DNA of 64,000 bases, taken from assembly GCF_900142185.1 (NCBI RefSeq), contig NZ_FQZZ01000011.1, positions 27,366 to 91,365 on the forward strand, given 5' to 3'. This document shows, one piece after another, positions 53,348-62,728 of this stretch. The position numbers were made by a program, and so were the translations under genes. The notes beneath the pieces are model-generated. The model did no database searches, was not told the origin of the DNA, and was given only the letters and a program-made list of their open reading frames with translations. The stretch's first letter is position 1, and every line of letters starts with the position of its first letter. Origin of the DNA: Lutimaribacter pacificus. GTDB taxonomy: Bacteria; Pseudomonadota; Alphaproteobacteria; Rhodobacterales; Rhodobacteraceae.

Positions 53348-54037
53348 TCAAGCCTTTCGAGGCGCTTCGCGGAGCCTTGCCGCCAGGGTGTCCTGATATT
53401 GTCGGAGTGCCTCGGCCCCTGCACCGGCCGCACCGAGGAATGCGAGCGGCTCCGAGAAGATCATGCTGGTGTAGTTCGCGCTGGCCCGCAGCGGTGTCAG
53501 CACCTCTTCGATGGTAAAGCCGAGGCGGCCGTCGCGGCGATAGGCATCCGGCCCGCCGGCGGTGGTCGTCACCACCAGCAGCTCCTTTCCCCTGAGTTCG
53601 GATGGCGCACCCGATCCCCAGACTTCGTTCATGTAGGCCTTCATCATTGGCGTCATGTTGAACCAGTGGATCGGGAACATCAGGACGAGCCGCTCCATGC
53701 TCTGGTAGAGGCGGCGCTCTGCCGTCCGGTCGAAGCCCTGCAGGTTGTCTCCGTAGACGGACTCGAGGTTCTTGAACATCGTGTCGTCGGCGGCCTGTGC
53801 GGGCTCCCACAACGCCCTGTTGACGACCGAGCGGTCGGGATAGGGATGAGAGGCGATGATCAGCGTTCGCGGCGTGCCGTTCGTGACCTGGGCTTGCGCG
53901 CCGGTGCCCGACAGCAGCTTGGGAACGGCGGCGCCGATGGCCAGCCCGGCCCCGGCCGTGACCACGCTGCGCCGGCTGACAGTGCCGGCGTGGCTGCTGT
54001 CCGGGGTTGCGGGCGAATTGTCGCGTTCGTTCGGCAT
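53348..54037 (-). CDS. Exported NAD(P)H:quinone oxidoreductase (Flavodoxin_2 family)
   Basis: A 229-residue protein: a Tat-type signal with SRRSVVTAGAGLAIGAAVPK, then a flavodoxin-like oxidoreductase of the MdaB/KefF type (about 55-229): RTLIIASHPYPDRSVVNRAL, DRLVLMFPIHWFNMTPMMKA for the FMN site, GKELLVVTTTAGGPDAYRRD and LTPLRASANYTSMIFSEPLA. Relatives are cytosolic flavoproteins; a Tat signal would allow export of the folded, FMN-loaded enzyme. The ATG at 54037 is followed by the signal; a frame to 54058 adds seven residues. It is 48 bp downstream of the hydrolase gene on the same strand. Confidence 0.85.
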   Translation of the reverse strand: MPNERDNSPATPDSSHAGTVSRRSVVTAGAGLAIGAAVPKLLSGTGAQAQVTNGTPRTLIIASHPYPDRSVVNRALWEPAQAADDTMFKNLESVYGDNLQGFDRTAERRLYQSMERLVLMFPIHWFNMTPMMKAYMNEVWGSGAPSELRGKELLVVTTTAGGPDAYRRDGRLGFTIEEVLTPLRASANYTSMIFSEPLAFLGAAGAGAEALRQYQDTLAARLREAPRKA

Positions 54038-54085
54038 GATGATTTCCTTTCGTTGCATTTGGTCCTGCGGCGTTCCTTTTCACGG

Positions 54086-55072
54086 TCAGCCGGATGTCAG
54101 CACCGGCCCCTCGAGCAGGTTCATCAACTGCCCGAAATACCCGCCCGACCGCGCGGGGGAATTCGGGTCCGAGGTGATGGCAACCGCCAGATCCCGTTCC
54201 GGGTGCGCGGCGATGATCTGGCCGCCGTAGCCGCGGGCGATGACGAAGCCGCTGTCGGTCAGAAACCACCCGTAACCGTAGCTGAGCCCGGAGTAAGGTG
54301 AACGGGTACGGGGCCGGAGCGAGGCGCGAATCCAGTCGGGCGAAAGGATTTGTTCACCCCCGAATTGTCCGCCATCGCGCATGAGAACGGCGATGCGCAA
54401 CATGGCGCGCGGCGTCAGTGCCATCTCGTTGCCGCCGAAATAGAACCCCTGCGGATCGCGGGTCCAGGGGGGAATCTCGATCCCCAGCGGACGCCCGAGG
54501 ACCGAGCGCGCCTGTTCGAGCAGGCTCTGACCCGTTGCAACCGTCAAAGCGGCGCCGAGAACATGGGTGGTGCCGGTGGAATAGATCATCCGTTCGCCTG
54601 GCGAGGCGATCATCGGCCTTCGCAGGGCGAAATCGACCCAGTTACCGGAATTGACCCACGCCCCGTAATTGGGGCCCGACGTTCCTTCGAGGCCGGCGCG
54701 CAATGTCAGCAGATCCTCGATGGTCAGGTCCGCGACACCCGGGGTTGCATCGGGTGGTATGATCGAGGGCGCCACCGTGCCGAGCGTGGCATTCACGCCT
54801 GCAATGTCCCCTTGCGCAATCGCGTTGCCGGCAAGCAACGCGACGATGCTTTTCGAGCAGGATTTGATATTCGCGGCCCGGTCGAGGCCCGGACCGCGCG
54901 GTGCCTCGGCAAAAACGATGTCATCGCCGCGCTGCACGATCATCGCGTGCAACTGGGGCAGCGCGTCGATGGCCGGGCGGATGTCGCTTGCGGTTTGCGC
55001 CATCGCGCGATTTACGAACGGCGCAGCGAAGGCAGACAGCAATGCGGCGGAAAAGCTACGGCGGTTCAGCAT
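54086..55072 (-). CDS. Exported serine hydrolase (beta-lactamase/class C-like)
   Basis: A 328-residue penicillin-binding-protein-like serine hydrolase. The signal peptide starts LNRRSFSAALLSAFAAPFVN, with a Tat-like RRSF, and is cut near AMAQT. The catalytic SxxK motif is Ser71-Cys-Ser-Lys74; the second motif is Tyr164-Ser-Thr, where Tyr-x-Asn is more usual, as in many esterase-like members. LTIEDLLTLRAGLEGTSGP and GQIIAAHPERDLAVAITSDP are typical. It probably acts as a periplasmic esterase or peptidase rather than a true beta-lactamase. It is in tandem with the quinone oxidoreductase gene. Confidence 0.88.
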   Translation of the reverse strand: MLNRRSFSAALLSAFAAPFVNRAMAQTASDIRPAIDALPQLHAMIVQRGDDIVFAEAPRGPGLDRAANIKSCSKSIVALLAGNAIAQGDIAGVNATLGTVAPSIIPPDATPGVADLTIEDLLTLRAGLEGTSGPNYGAWVNSGNWVDFALRRPMIASPGERMIYSTGTTHVLGAALTVATGQSLLEQARSVLGRPLGIEIPPWTRDPQGFYFGGNEMALTPRAMLRIAVLMRDGGQFGGEQILSPDWIRASLRPRTRSPYSGLSYGYGWFLTDSGFVIARGYGGQIIAAHPERDLAVAITSDPNSPARSGGYFGQLMNLLEGPVLTSG

Positions 55073-55297
55073 CGAACGTCATCTCTCTTGTTGCAGGGCC
55101 CCGTCCTCCGGCCCCGTTCTTCGGAAATTGCGCGAACAGGCCGTTTCGCGTCGGTGCAGGATGCGCTATGGGCCCGGCTTCGCGGTTGGCAGCCTCTCCA
55201 AAGGCCTGGTTATCTGACTGCACATAGCGCCCGCATGTCATAAGCGGTAATATATCGGCTTGCTCCGATACGATTAGGGGGGCTCCGTCGCTATTAC

Positions 55298-55693
55298 TCA
55301 TGATGTCCGCTCATGAATTGAAAGGCTGACGGCCCGGGCGGTATTGACGGGCCAGCCGGGCACGTAGTGGATCAGTTCGGCAAGGTGATTACGATAAATC
55401 ACCTTGCCCTGCGCGATGGCGACCGCGCGTCCGGGAGGGCAACAGCAAAAATCAGCATCGTTTCTATCATTAGATGCAATCAACCGTTGTTGTTGACATG
55501 GGTCAGAGAGAACCAGTTTTGGTGGTGGTATTCGCCAAAGCAACGGAACAAGGTCATTCATCAGGGCCGCGCCCGCATTGAGCAGACATCTGGCCAGTTC
55601 GAACATGTCATTCCATCCCACGAGAGGACGGAACATTGCAAAGATGGTCATCTCGCGGCAGGCTTCATTCCGGTCGATCAGTTCATCTGGCAA
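55298..55693 (-). pseudogene. Possible PHA synthase remnant
   Basis: An open minus-strand frame in which GRAVAIAQGKVIYRNHLAEL followed by IHYVPGWP (about 55345-55440) resembles the PhaC-type block GKVVFRNxLxELIQYxP of polyhydroxyalkanoate synthases. The rest of the frame (for example LNAGAALMNDLVPLLWR) matches only loosely, the catalytic lipase box is absent, and no start can be chosen. It is probably a fragment; a chance match is possible because the segment also contains a perfect inverted repeat. The gap 55073-55297 and the stretch 55694-55813 show no other gene. Confidence 0.35.
55379..55408. repeat. Perfect 12-bp inverted repeat
   Basis: GGCAAGGTGATT and AATCACCTTGCC around ACGATA. It could be a hairpin in RNA from either strand or an operator. 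It lies within the possible PHA synthase fragment, in the gap between the serine hydrolase and the export-system operon. Confidence 0.6.
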
Positions 55694-55813
55694 GGGAACC
55701 GGTACGCACCGGTCCGGGCCGATATGAGGACCGACCTGTCAAGGACCGTCTGACCCGATGGATGTCCTGCTCCACGATACTGTTCACCTGACCCGGAGTT
55801 CGAGAGTTTCACC

Positions 55814-56881
55814 ATGAACATGCCAAGCAGACCGCTGATCCTTGTACTTCTTGTAATACTTGCAAGCTATGGCGGTTATTACGCGTGGAGCGGGGCACAA
55901 TCGTCCGCACTTCCCGAGGGTATCGCCGCGGGTAACGGCCGGATCGAGGCGACCGAGATCGATATCGCGGCCCTGACCGGCGGCCGTATCGCGTCGATTC
56001 ACCCGGTTGAGGGCGATTTCGTCAAGGCGGGGGATGTTCTGGTTCAGATGGATGTCGTGCAGTTGAACGCCCAGAAGCGTCAGGCCGAGGCCCAGTTACG
56101 CCGCACGGAAATCGGCGTGGAGACCGCGAAAGCGATGGTGACACAGGCCAAAGCGCAGCGCCGCGCTGCCGAGGCGGCCGTCGATCAGGCGCAGGCGGTG
56201 GCCGACGCTGCGGCGCAACGGTTTGCCCGGTCCGAGCAGCTTGCAAAAAGCAACGCGATCTCGCAGCAGGTGCTTGACGACAGCCGCGCCAGCGATCGTC
56301 AGGCAAAGGCGGCACTTGCCTCGGCCCAGGCGTCACATGCCGCCAGCCAGGCCGGGATCAGCGCCGCGCAGGCGCAGGTTGTCGATGCCGAGGCTGCCAT
56401 CGAGGCTGCAAAGGCGTCGATCGACGCCATAACCGCTTCGATCGACGATGCCACACTGAAATCGCCGCGCGACGGACGCATTCAGTACCGGATTGCGCAG
56501 GAAGGTGAGATTATAGGTTCGGGCGGTCGAATCCTGAGCCTCGTCGATCTGAGCGATGTCTACATGACGATCTTCCTGCCGACCTCGCAGGCCGGCCGGG
56601 TGCGGCTTGGTGCCGAGGTGCGGCTGGTGATGGATGCCGCCCCGCAAAGCGTCATTCCGGCGACGGTTTCCTACGTCGCGGATGTCGCACAGTTCACGCC
56701 CAAGACTGTGGAGACCGCCGATGAGCGCGAGAAGCTCATGTTTCGCGTTCGCGCGCGTATCGACCCGCAGCTTCTGACGCAATACATCGAATATGTGAAG
56801 ACAGGCCTTCCCGGCATGGCCTATCTGCGCCTGGACCCGAATGTGGAATGGCCGGCATTCCTGACCAATGTCGTCGAATGA
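55814..56881 (+). CDS. HlyD-family adaptor (YhiI-like) of an ABC export system
   Basis: A 355-residue periplasmic adaptor anchored by one N-terminal helix ([20 protein letters not shown]). The lipoyl-like half reads [20 protein letters not shown]; a long Ala/Gln-rich alpha-hairpin spans about 80-215, and the return strand is [40 protein letters not shown] and [15 protein letters not shown] are typical of adaptors paired with RbbA/YhhJ-like ABC-2 exporters. It starts the operon and overlaps the ATPase-permease gene by 4 bp. Confidence 0.92.
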   Translation: MNMPSRPLILVLLVILASYGGYYAWSGAQSSALPEGIAAGNGRIEATEIDIAALTGGRIASIHPVEGDFVKAGDVLVQMDVVQLNAQKRQAEAQLRRTEIGVETAKAMVTQAKAQRRAAEAAVDQAQAVADAAAQRFARSEQLAKSNAISQQVLDDSRASDRQAKAALASAQASHAASQAGISAAQAQVVDAEAAIEAAKASIDAITASIDDATLKSPRDGRIQYRIAQEGEIIGSGGRILSLVDLSDVYMTIFLPTSQAGRVRLGAEVRLVMDAAPQSVIPATVSYVADVAQFTPKTVETADEREKLMFRVRARIDPQLLTQYIEYVKTGLPGMAYLRLDPNVEWPAFLTNVVE

Positions 56882-59619
56882 GCGAGGCGGCTCCTTCGCC
56901 CGTGGCCGAAGTTGCCGGTCTGACGCTGCGCTATGGCAAGGTCACGGCACTCGACGATGTGACGCTGGCCATCCCGTCCGGCCGGATGGTCGGGCTGATC
57001 GGCCCGGACGGTGTCGGCAAGTCAAGCCTGCTGTCGCTGTTGGCAGGGGCCCGGATCATACAGGAAGGCGAGGTCAGGGTACTGGGTGGCAATCTTCGCG
57101 AGGTCGGTCATCGCCGCAGGGTCTGCCCACGCATTGCCTACATGCCGCAGGGGTTGGGCAAGAACCTTTATCCGACCCTGTCGGTGGAGGAGAATCTCGA
57201 TTTCTTCGGCAGCCTTTTTGGCCATGATGCGACCGAGCGTGATCGCTGCATAACCGAGCTTTTGGCTGCGACCGGCATGTTACCCTTTCGCAACCGGCCC
57301 GCAGCGAAGCTTTCGGGCGGCATGAAGCAGAAGCTCGGCCTGTGCTGCGCGCTGATTCATGACCCGGATCTGTTGATCCTCGATGAGCCGACCACCGGCG
57401 TCGATCCGCTCTCACGCCGCCAGTTCTGGGATCTGATCCAGCGCATTCGCGGTGACCGGCCGGGCATGAGCGTGATCACCGCGACTGCCTACATGGAAGA
57501 GGCCGGGCGCTTTGATTGGCTGGTTGCGATGAATACGGGCAGGGTGCTGGCGACGGGCGGGCCCGCGCAACTGCTGGAGGAGACCGGCGCGAGCAACCTG
57601 GATGAAGCATTCATCGCGCTCCTGCCTGAGGCAAAACGGGGTGAACAGGTTGCGGTTGCGATCCCTCCGCGAACGGGAGATGGGGAAATTGCCATAGAGG
57701 CGGAACACCTGACCATGCGCTTCGGTGATTTTACCGCCGTTGACGATGTCAGCTTTCGCATTCCGCGTGGCGAGATATTCGGTTTTCTCGGGTCGAACGG
57801 GTGCGGCAAGACCACGACGATGAAGATGCTGACCGGCTTGCTCGCGCCTACCGAGGGGCGCGCCAGGCTTTTCGGGCAGGAGGTAGATGCGCGCGATATG
57901 GCCGTGCGCCGCCGCGTCGGGTTCATGACGCAGGCGTTTTCGCTCTATTCCGAACTGACGGTGCGGCAGAATCTCGAACTGCACGCGCGGCTTTTCGCAA
58001 TGGAAGAAAAGAAAATCCCCGACCGGATCGAAGAGATGCTCGCCCGGTTCGATCTGAAAGACGTGGTGGATAGCCTGCCGGGGGCGTTGCCGCTTGGTAT
58101 CCGCCAGCGCCTGTCGCTGGCTGTCGCCATGATACACGACCCGGAAATTCTGATCCTCGATGAGCCGACATCGGGCGTGGACCCGGTGGCGCGCGATGGC
58201 TTTTGGCGGAGTCTGGGAGAGCTGTCGCGCAAGGACGGCGTGACCATTTTCGTTTCGACCCATTTCATGAACGAAGCGGAGTGGTGCGACCGCATATCGC
58301 TGATGCATGCCGGCAAGGTGCTGGTGAGCGACACCGCCGCCGCCATCATCGCCTCCAGGGATTGCGACACGCTGGAGGACGCTTTCGTCCGTTACCTGGA
58401 GGATGCGATTGGCGAGGTGGAACCGCCCTCCGATCCTGTCGCGGTGCCGGACTCGCCAGCGGCTGCTTCGTCCGAGGCGCCCGTCCCGGACGGTTTCAGC
58501 CTGCGCCGCCTTCTCAGCTATTCCCGGCTGGAGGCCCTGCAGCTCAGGCGCGATCCCATTCGCCTGACCATGGCGCTGGTAGGCAGCCTGATGCTGATGA
58601 TCGTTGTCGGCCTTGGTATCAACATGGATGTCGAGAACCTGACCTTCGCGGTTCTCGACCGGGACCAGACCACGACCAGCCGCGATTTCATACAGGATAT
58701 CGCCGGGTCGCGCTATTTCACCGAACGACCGCCCCTGTCCGGTTATGACGACATGGATGCGCGAATGCGCTCCGGCGATCTGAGCCTGGCAATCGAAATT
58801 CCGTCCGGCTTTGCTGCCGATGTGGCGCGCGGTCGTGAGGTCGAAATCGGGGCCTGGTTCGACGGCGCCAACCCGACGCGGGCCAACACCGTTCAAGGCT
58901 ATGTACAGGGCATGCATGCGAGTTGGATCATGCGCAAGACGAGCGAGGTCTACGGCGCGGCGGCACTGGCCGGCAATTTCGAACTGGTCACGCGTTTTCG
59001 CTATAACCCCGACATACGCAGCATCGTGGCGATGGTTCCGGCCATCATCCCCATGCTTCTTCTGATGATCCCCGCAATCCTGACCACGCTGAGCGTTGCG
59101 CGGGAGAAGGAGCTTGGCTCGATCATCAATTTTTACGTGACGCCGGTGACGCGCTCTGAATTCCTGCTTGGCAAGCAATTGCCCTATATCGGGCTCGCGT
59201 TGCTTAATTTCCTTCTGATGATGGGCATGGCAATCGTCTTTTTCGGCGTGCCTTTCACCGGCAGTTTCATCGGTTTCGCCCTTGCGGCTCTTGTCTATGT
59301 GACTGCGACGACGGCGCTTGGCTTTCTTGTCTCTGTCTTCATTTCCAGCCAGGTCGCCGCACTCTTTGCCACGGCCATGCTGACCATGATCCCGGCGGTG
59401 CAGTTTTCCGGTCTGATTGATCCGGTTTCCTCGCTGCAGGGGTTTGGCCGCGTGATCGGCGAGATTTATCCGACATCATGGTTCGTGACCGCGGCGCGTG
59501 GCGCCTTCTCGAAGGCTTTCGGCTTTTCCGAGCTTGTCCAGCCAATGTTCGCGATGGCACTGGCGGTTCCCGTCATCCTGGGTTTGGCCGTGGCCTTCCT
59601 GAAGAAGCAGGAGAGATGA
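56878..59619 (+). CDS. RbbA-type ABC protein: two ATPase domains fused to an ABC-2 permease
   Basis: A 913-residue fusion. ATPase 1 (about 1-250): Walker [50 protein letters not shown]. ATPase 2 (about 275-510): [20 protein letters not shown]; its signature is degenerate ([20 protein letters not shown]), then [19 protein letters not shown]. The C-terminal ABC-2 membrane part (about 560-913) has a large periplasmic loop and [20 protein letters not shown]. The order and length match RbbA/YhiH proteins, here with an HlyD adaptor and a second permease, forming an exporter of unknown substrate. The ATG at 56878 overlaps the adaptor stop. Confidence 0.92.
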   Translation: MSEAAPSPVAEVAGLTLRYGKVTALDDVTLAIPSGRMVGLIGPDGVGKSSLLSLLAGARIIQEGEVRVLGGNLREVGHRRRVCPRIAYMPQGLGKNLYPTLSVEENLDFFGSLFGHDATERDRCITELLAATGMLPFRNRPAAKLSGGMKQKLGLCCALIHDPDLLILDEPTTGVDPLSRRQFWDLIQRIRGDRPGMSVITATAYMEEAGRFDWLVAMNTGRVLATGGPAQLLEETGASNLDEAFIALLPEAKRGEQVAVAIPPRTGDGEIAIEAEHLTMRFGDFTAVDDVSFRIPRGEIFGFLGSNGCGKTTTMKMLTGLLAPTEGRARLFGQEVDARDMAVRRRVGFMTQAFSLYSELTVRQNLELHARLFAMEEKKIPDRIEEMLARFDLKDVVDSLPGALPLGIRQRLSLAVAMIHDPEILILDEPTSGVDPVARDGFWRSLGELSRKDGVTIFVSTHFMNEAEWCDRISLMHAGKVLVSDTAAAIIASRDCDTLEDAFVRYLEDAIGEVEPPSDPVAVPDSPAAASSEAPVPDGFSLRRLLSYSRLEALQLRRDPIRLTMALVGSLMLMIVVGLGINMDVENLTFAVLDRDQTTTSRDFIQDIAGSRYFTERPPLSGYDDMDARMRSGDLSLAIEIPSGFAADVARGREVEIGAWFDGANPTRANTVQGYVQGMHASWIMRKTSEVYGAAALAGNFELVTRFRYNPDIRSIVAMVPAIIPMLLLMIPAILTTLSVAREKELGSIINFYVTPVTRSEFLLGKQLPYIGLALLNFLLMMGMAIVFFGVPFTGSFIGFALAALVYVTATTALGFLVSVFISSQVAALFATAMLTMIPAVQFSGLIDPVSSLQGFGRVIGEIYPTSWFVTAARGAFSKAFGFSELVQPMFAMALAVPVILGLAVAFLKKQER

Positions 59620-59623
59620 AGCG

Positions 59624-60736
59624 GTGAACCCGAAGAATGTCCTGAACCTCGGCATCAAGGAACTGCGCGGCCTGCTGCGCGATCCGATCATGCTGGTCCT
59701 GATTATCTACGCCTTTTCGCTGTCTATCTACACATCCGCCAGTTCCAGCCCGGAGGCGCTTGCGAACGCCGCGATCTCGATCGTGGATGAGGATCAGTCG
59801 CATCTCTCGTCGCGCATCGTTTCGGCGTTCTACCCGCCATGGTTCGTCCAGCCCGGGATGATCACCACGACCGAGATGGACGACCGGATGGATGCAGGTA
59901 TGGATACGTTCGCACTGGACATACCACCCGATTTCGAGCGCGACGTGCTTGCGGGCAAGATGCCGGCGATCCAGTTGAACGTGGACGCCACGCGCATGGG
60001 TCAGGCTTTCACCGGAAGTGGCTATATCCAGCAGATCGTCACCGGCGAAGTGTCGGAATATGTAGCGAAATACAGGGCCGAAACATCCCTGCCGGTCGAG
60101 CTTGCATTGCGCGCGCGCTACAATCCCTCGCTGGATCCGGGGTGGTTCGGCGCGATCACCAGTGTCATCGAATCGATCACCATGCTGTCCCTGATCCTGA
60201 CCGGCGCCGCGCTGATCCGCGAGAAAGAGCATGGCACGGTCGAGCACCTGCTGGTTATGCCGGTAACGGCCGGCGAGATCATGTTGTCGAAGATATGGTC
60301 CATGGGTGGTGTGGTGCTGTGCGGGTCGGCCTTTGCGCTTGTCGTGGTGGTGCAGGGGCTTCTGGAAGTGCCGATCCACGGATCGGTGCCGCTCTTTCTT
60401 GCGGGGTCCGTTCTGATGCTATTCGCAATGACTGCGCTTGGCATCTTCATGGCCACGATCGCAGGCACCATGCCGCAGTTTGCTTTGCTGACAATGCTCG
60501 TCATTTTCCCGCTTCAAGTGCTGTCGGGGGCCATGACACCGCGTGAGTCGATGCCCGAGATCATACAGATGATCATGCTGGCCGCGCCGAATACCCATTT
60601 CATCATTCTGTCGCAGGCCATCCTGTTTCGCGGCGCTGGGTTCGAAACGGTCTGGCCACAGCTTTTGGCCCTTTTGATTATAGGAATGGTCCTGTTCTGG
60701 CTGGCATTGCAAAGGTTCCGAAAGTTCCTGGGGTGA
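59624..60736 (+). CDS. ABC-2 permease (YhhJ-like)
   Basis: A 370-residue ABC-2 membrane subunit: an N-terminal helix (LRDPIMLVLIIYAFSLSIYT), a long periplasmic domain (about 45-170), then five helices beginning ITSVIESITMLSLILTGAAL with IREKEHGTVEHLLVMPVTAG, the coupling motif of the family. It forms a heterodimer with the permease part of the preceding fusion. It starts with a GTG at 59624, 4 bp after the previous stop, with GGAGAG upstream. Confidence 0.92.
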   Translation: MNPKNVLNLGIKELRGLLRDPIMLVLIIYAFSLSIYTSASSSPEALANAAISIVDEDQSHLSSRIVSAFYPPWFVQPGMITTTEMDDRMDAGMDTFALDIPPDFERDVLAGKMPAIQLNVDATRMGQAFTGSGYIQQIVTGEVSEYVAKYRAETSLPVELALRARYNPSLDPGWFGAITSVIESITMLSLILTGAALIREKEHGTVEHLLVMPVTAGEIMLSKIWSMGGVVLCGSAFALVVVVQGLLEVPIHGSVPLFLAGSVLMLFAMTALGIFMATIAGTMPQFALLTMLVIFPLQVLSGAMTPRESMPEIIQMIMLAAPNTHFIILSQAILFRGAGFETVWPQLLALLIIGMVLFWLALQRFRKFLG

Positions 60737-60837
60737 TCTGCCTCTGCCGGATGCAGAGCTCCGGGGTTACAAAGAGCGGAGCGCCATAACCGGGGTCTAG
60801 CACGGATCAACCCCGGAGGCGGAAACGGACGCCGGGG

Positions 60838-61050
60838 TTAGAATCGCTCTGACGGGCGCAGAGGTTCCCGGGTGCTTAGATATCGGACCGTGCTATCCAT
60901 TCTGGTACGACCGAGCAGAAGCTGTACAGTTCTCAGGTTGCCGGGTTTCTTGTAGATTTATGTGACTTTGGTTCGCTGCATGGAATGCGTGCCGTAGGTA
61001 CTGGTTTCAAGCCCGATGGAGGTGACCCAATACCGGACCAGATGGCCTCG
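60838..61050 (-). pseudogene. Tyrosine recombinase (integrase) C-terminal relic
   Basis: Reading the minus strand, HLVRYWVTSIGLETSTYGTH, SMQRTKVT, an in-frame stop, then IYKKPGNLRTVQLLLGRTRM and DSTVRYLSTREPL follow the C-terminal catalytic region of small XerC-like integrases. The H-x-x-R motif is present as HSMQRTK with Arg kept, the LLGHT motif as LLGRT with His lost, and the nucleophile Tyr in STVRYL. The stop codon, lost His and missing N-terminus mark it as dead. It fills most of the 60737-61118 gap; 60737-60837 shows nothing else. Confidence 0.75.
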
Positions 61051-61118
61051 TGAGCTTCAAAGGCGATCAATTGGTTGATATAGTTATCGGAAGAGACAAC
61101 CAGGCAGGCGGCGTCCGA

Positions 61119-61493
61119 GTGAGTTTCAGTATCCGACCTTGGGTGGTGTGGTTGCTTTCAACAAGCGCATTCGCAGCTTGCGGGTATCGGGCAATCGAAG
61201 CCATATCCTCCCTGTGGTCTGACAATACGGCGTTCCTGGCCTTCCCGCTAACCGTTATGATCCCCGGTTTGGCGTTCCTGTTCCTGGCGACATTGCACGA
61301 CATGTCCTCGCAAGAGGGGGTTTTGATGCAGCTTGGGACGATGGTCCAGCTATTGCTGATCATGGCACTGCCGGGGATTGCGCTTTATCTGGCTTTGGGT
61401 TTTCCGGTTGTGTTCCTCGTCGTCGAGCTCTTTGAAACTCGATTTCCGGCGAAGTACCGCGCGTGGATCAAGAAGCAGGTCATCACATGTTAG
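61119..61493 (+). CDS. Small membrane protein of unknown function
   Basis: About 124 residues with four hydrophobic segments: VVWLLSTSAFAACGYRAIEA, TAFLAFPLTVMIPGLAFLFL, MVQLLLIMALPGIALYLALG and FPVVFLVVELFE. I do not recognise the family. A GTG at 61119 follows AGGCGG and an AT-rich stretch; a GTG at 61050 would add 23 hydrophilic residues and touch the integrase relic. Its stop overlaps the start of the methyltransferase-like gene, so it belongs to that three-gene set. Confidence 0.6.
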   Translation: MSFSIRPWVVWLLSTSAFAACGYRAIEAISSLWSDNTAFLAFPLTVMIPGLAFLFLATLHDMSSQEGVLMQLGTMVQLLLIMALPGIALYLALGFPVVFLVVELFETRFPAKYRAWIKKQVITC

Positions 61494-62728
61494 AACTGGA
61501 CCTGCCAGAGGCTCTCATGCTCGCCCTGCGTTGGCTTCTACTGCTTGGGCCGATCTGCCTGGTCTTGTTCTTTGCGTTTTTGCGAGACACCACACGGAGC
61601 GCCAAGATCGGCGGGTTGTTCGCTTTCTTGTACGGCATCCCTCTGATCTTCATAACGCACTCGCTCGCTCTTCATTTCGGGTGGTGGCGCTATGGCTGGG
61701 ATGCGCTGATGCTCAACGGGATTCCGGTGGATATCCTAATCGGCGGGGCGATCCTGTTCGGTCCCGGTCTTTTCTTTGCCTTCCCAAAGGTCGGCCCGCT
61801 CATGATCTGCTTGCCGATCATTGTCGGGCTGCACGCAACACTGTTTAGCTCCCTGAAGCCTTTGGTTCATGCGGGGCCGTTCTGGTTCGGTGGCGTGGTT
61901 CTTGTATTTGTGACGGCTCATATTCCCGCGATTTACCTTGCGAAATGGACGGCGGAGGATCGGCGATTACCGATGCGATGTGCGCTGCTCGCGCTCATGA
62001 CGGGCGGTATGATCTTCGTCGTTCTACCGTCACTGATCATGCAGGCCATGGGTGGGGAGTGGGAGCTTCTTGCGCGCCCGCCATGGAGTTCTGTCGTTGC
62101 CGGACTGTGCTTGGCCACCGCGTCGGTCATCGGGTTGGCTGCCAATCAAATGCTATGCCTGCAAGGGGGCGGTACGCCAATTCCGCTTGATCCGACAAAG
62201 CGTTTGGTCCGGTCGGGCATCTATTCTTATGTCTCTAATCCGATGCAGCTCTCTGCCGCGCTCTGCTGGATCATTCTGGGCGTTTTCCTGCAGAACGTCT
62301 GGGTCATCGCCGCGGCGGGTATGGCTTGGGTGTTCGTGCAAGGAATGGTGCGGTGGCATCACAGGCACGACCTTTTGAAGCGGTTCCCGGAAGGTTGGCC
62401 TGAGTACAAAGCAAACGTACCCGAATGGATCCCGCGCTGGAGACCATGGGTGCCATCGCCCGCACATGCGACCTTGAGGGAGGAGAACAAGACGCTTCTT
62501 CGGATACTCGGAAGTGCCACGGGTCTCGATATCGAAATTCGGGACGGCGCAACGAAGTACCAGCCGGCGCAAGACCCACGACATTTCACGGGTATCGAGG
62601 CGCGTCTGTTCGCCGTGACCCATGTGAATTTCGCGTGGGCTGTGGCCGCACACGCCGCGTTGCTTGTCGTCATGGCCACGAAATACATGATGGCGCATTT
62701 GCGCCAGCCTGAGCAGGTGCGCACATGA
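61487..62728 (+). CDS. Membrane protein with isoprenylcysteine methyltransferase (ICMT/PEMT)-like domain
   Basis: A 413-residue multi-span protein. The N-terminal half (about 1-200) has six or more helices and a segment GWWRYGWDALMLNGIPVDIL that resembles lycopene-cyclase-type/carotenoid membrane domains (tentative). The second part (about 235-330) carries the ICMT/PEMT pattern: RLVRSGIYSYVSNPMQLSAA, a helix pair, then LLKRFPEGWPEYKANVPEWI PRW. Such enzymes methylate isoprenoid or lipid substrates using S-adenosylmethionine. A soluble tail (about 330-385) and a last helix follow. The ATG at 61487 overlaps the upstream stop and its end overlaps the P450 start, so the three genes are coupled. 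Confidence 0.75.
   Translation: MLELDLPEALMLALRWLLLLGPICLVLFFAFLRDTTRSAKIGGLFAFLYGIPLIFITHSLALHFGWWRYGWDALMLNGIPVDILIGGAILFGPGLFFAFPKVGPLMICLPIIVGLHATLFSSLKPLVHAGPFWFGGVVLVFVTAHIPAIYLAKWTAEDRRLPMRCALLALMTGGMIFVVLPSLIMQAMGGEWELLARPPWSSVVAGLCLATASVIGLAANQMLCLQGGGTPIPLDPTKRLVRSGIYSYVSNPMQLSAALCWIILGVFLQNVWVIAAAGMAWVFVQGMVRWHHRHDLLKRFPEGWPEYKANVPEWIPRWRPWVPSPAHATLREENKTLLRILGSATGLDIEIRDGATKYQPAQDPRHFTGIEARLFAVTHVNFAWAVAAHAALLVVMATKYMMAHLRQPEQVRT

Noticed and set aside
54350..55243. A 297-codon plus-strand frame opposite the serine hydrolase
   Set aside because: No recognisable domain, and it is fully antisense to a gene with catalytic motifs.
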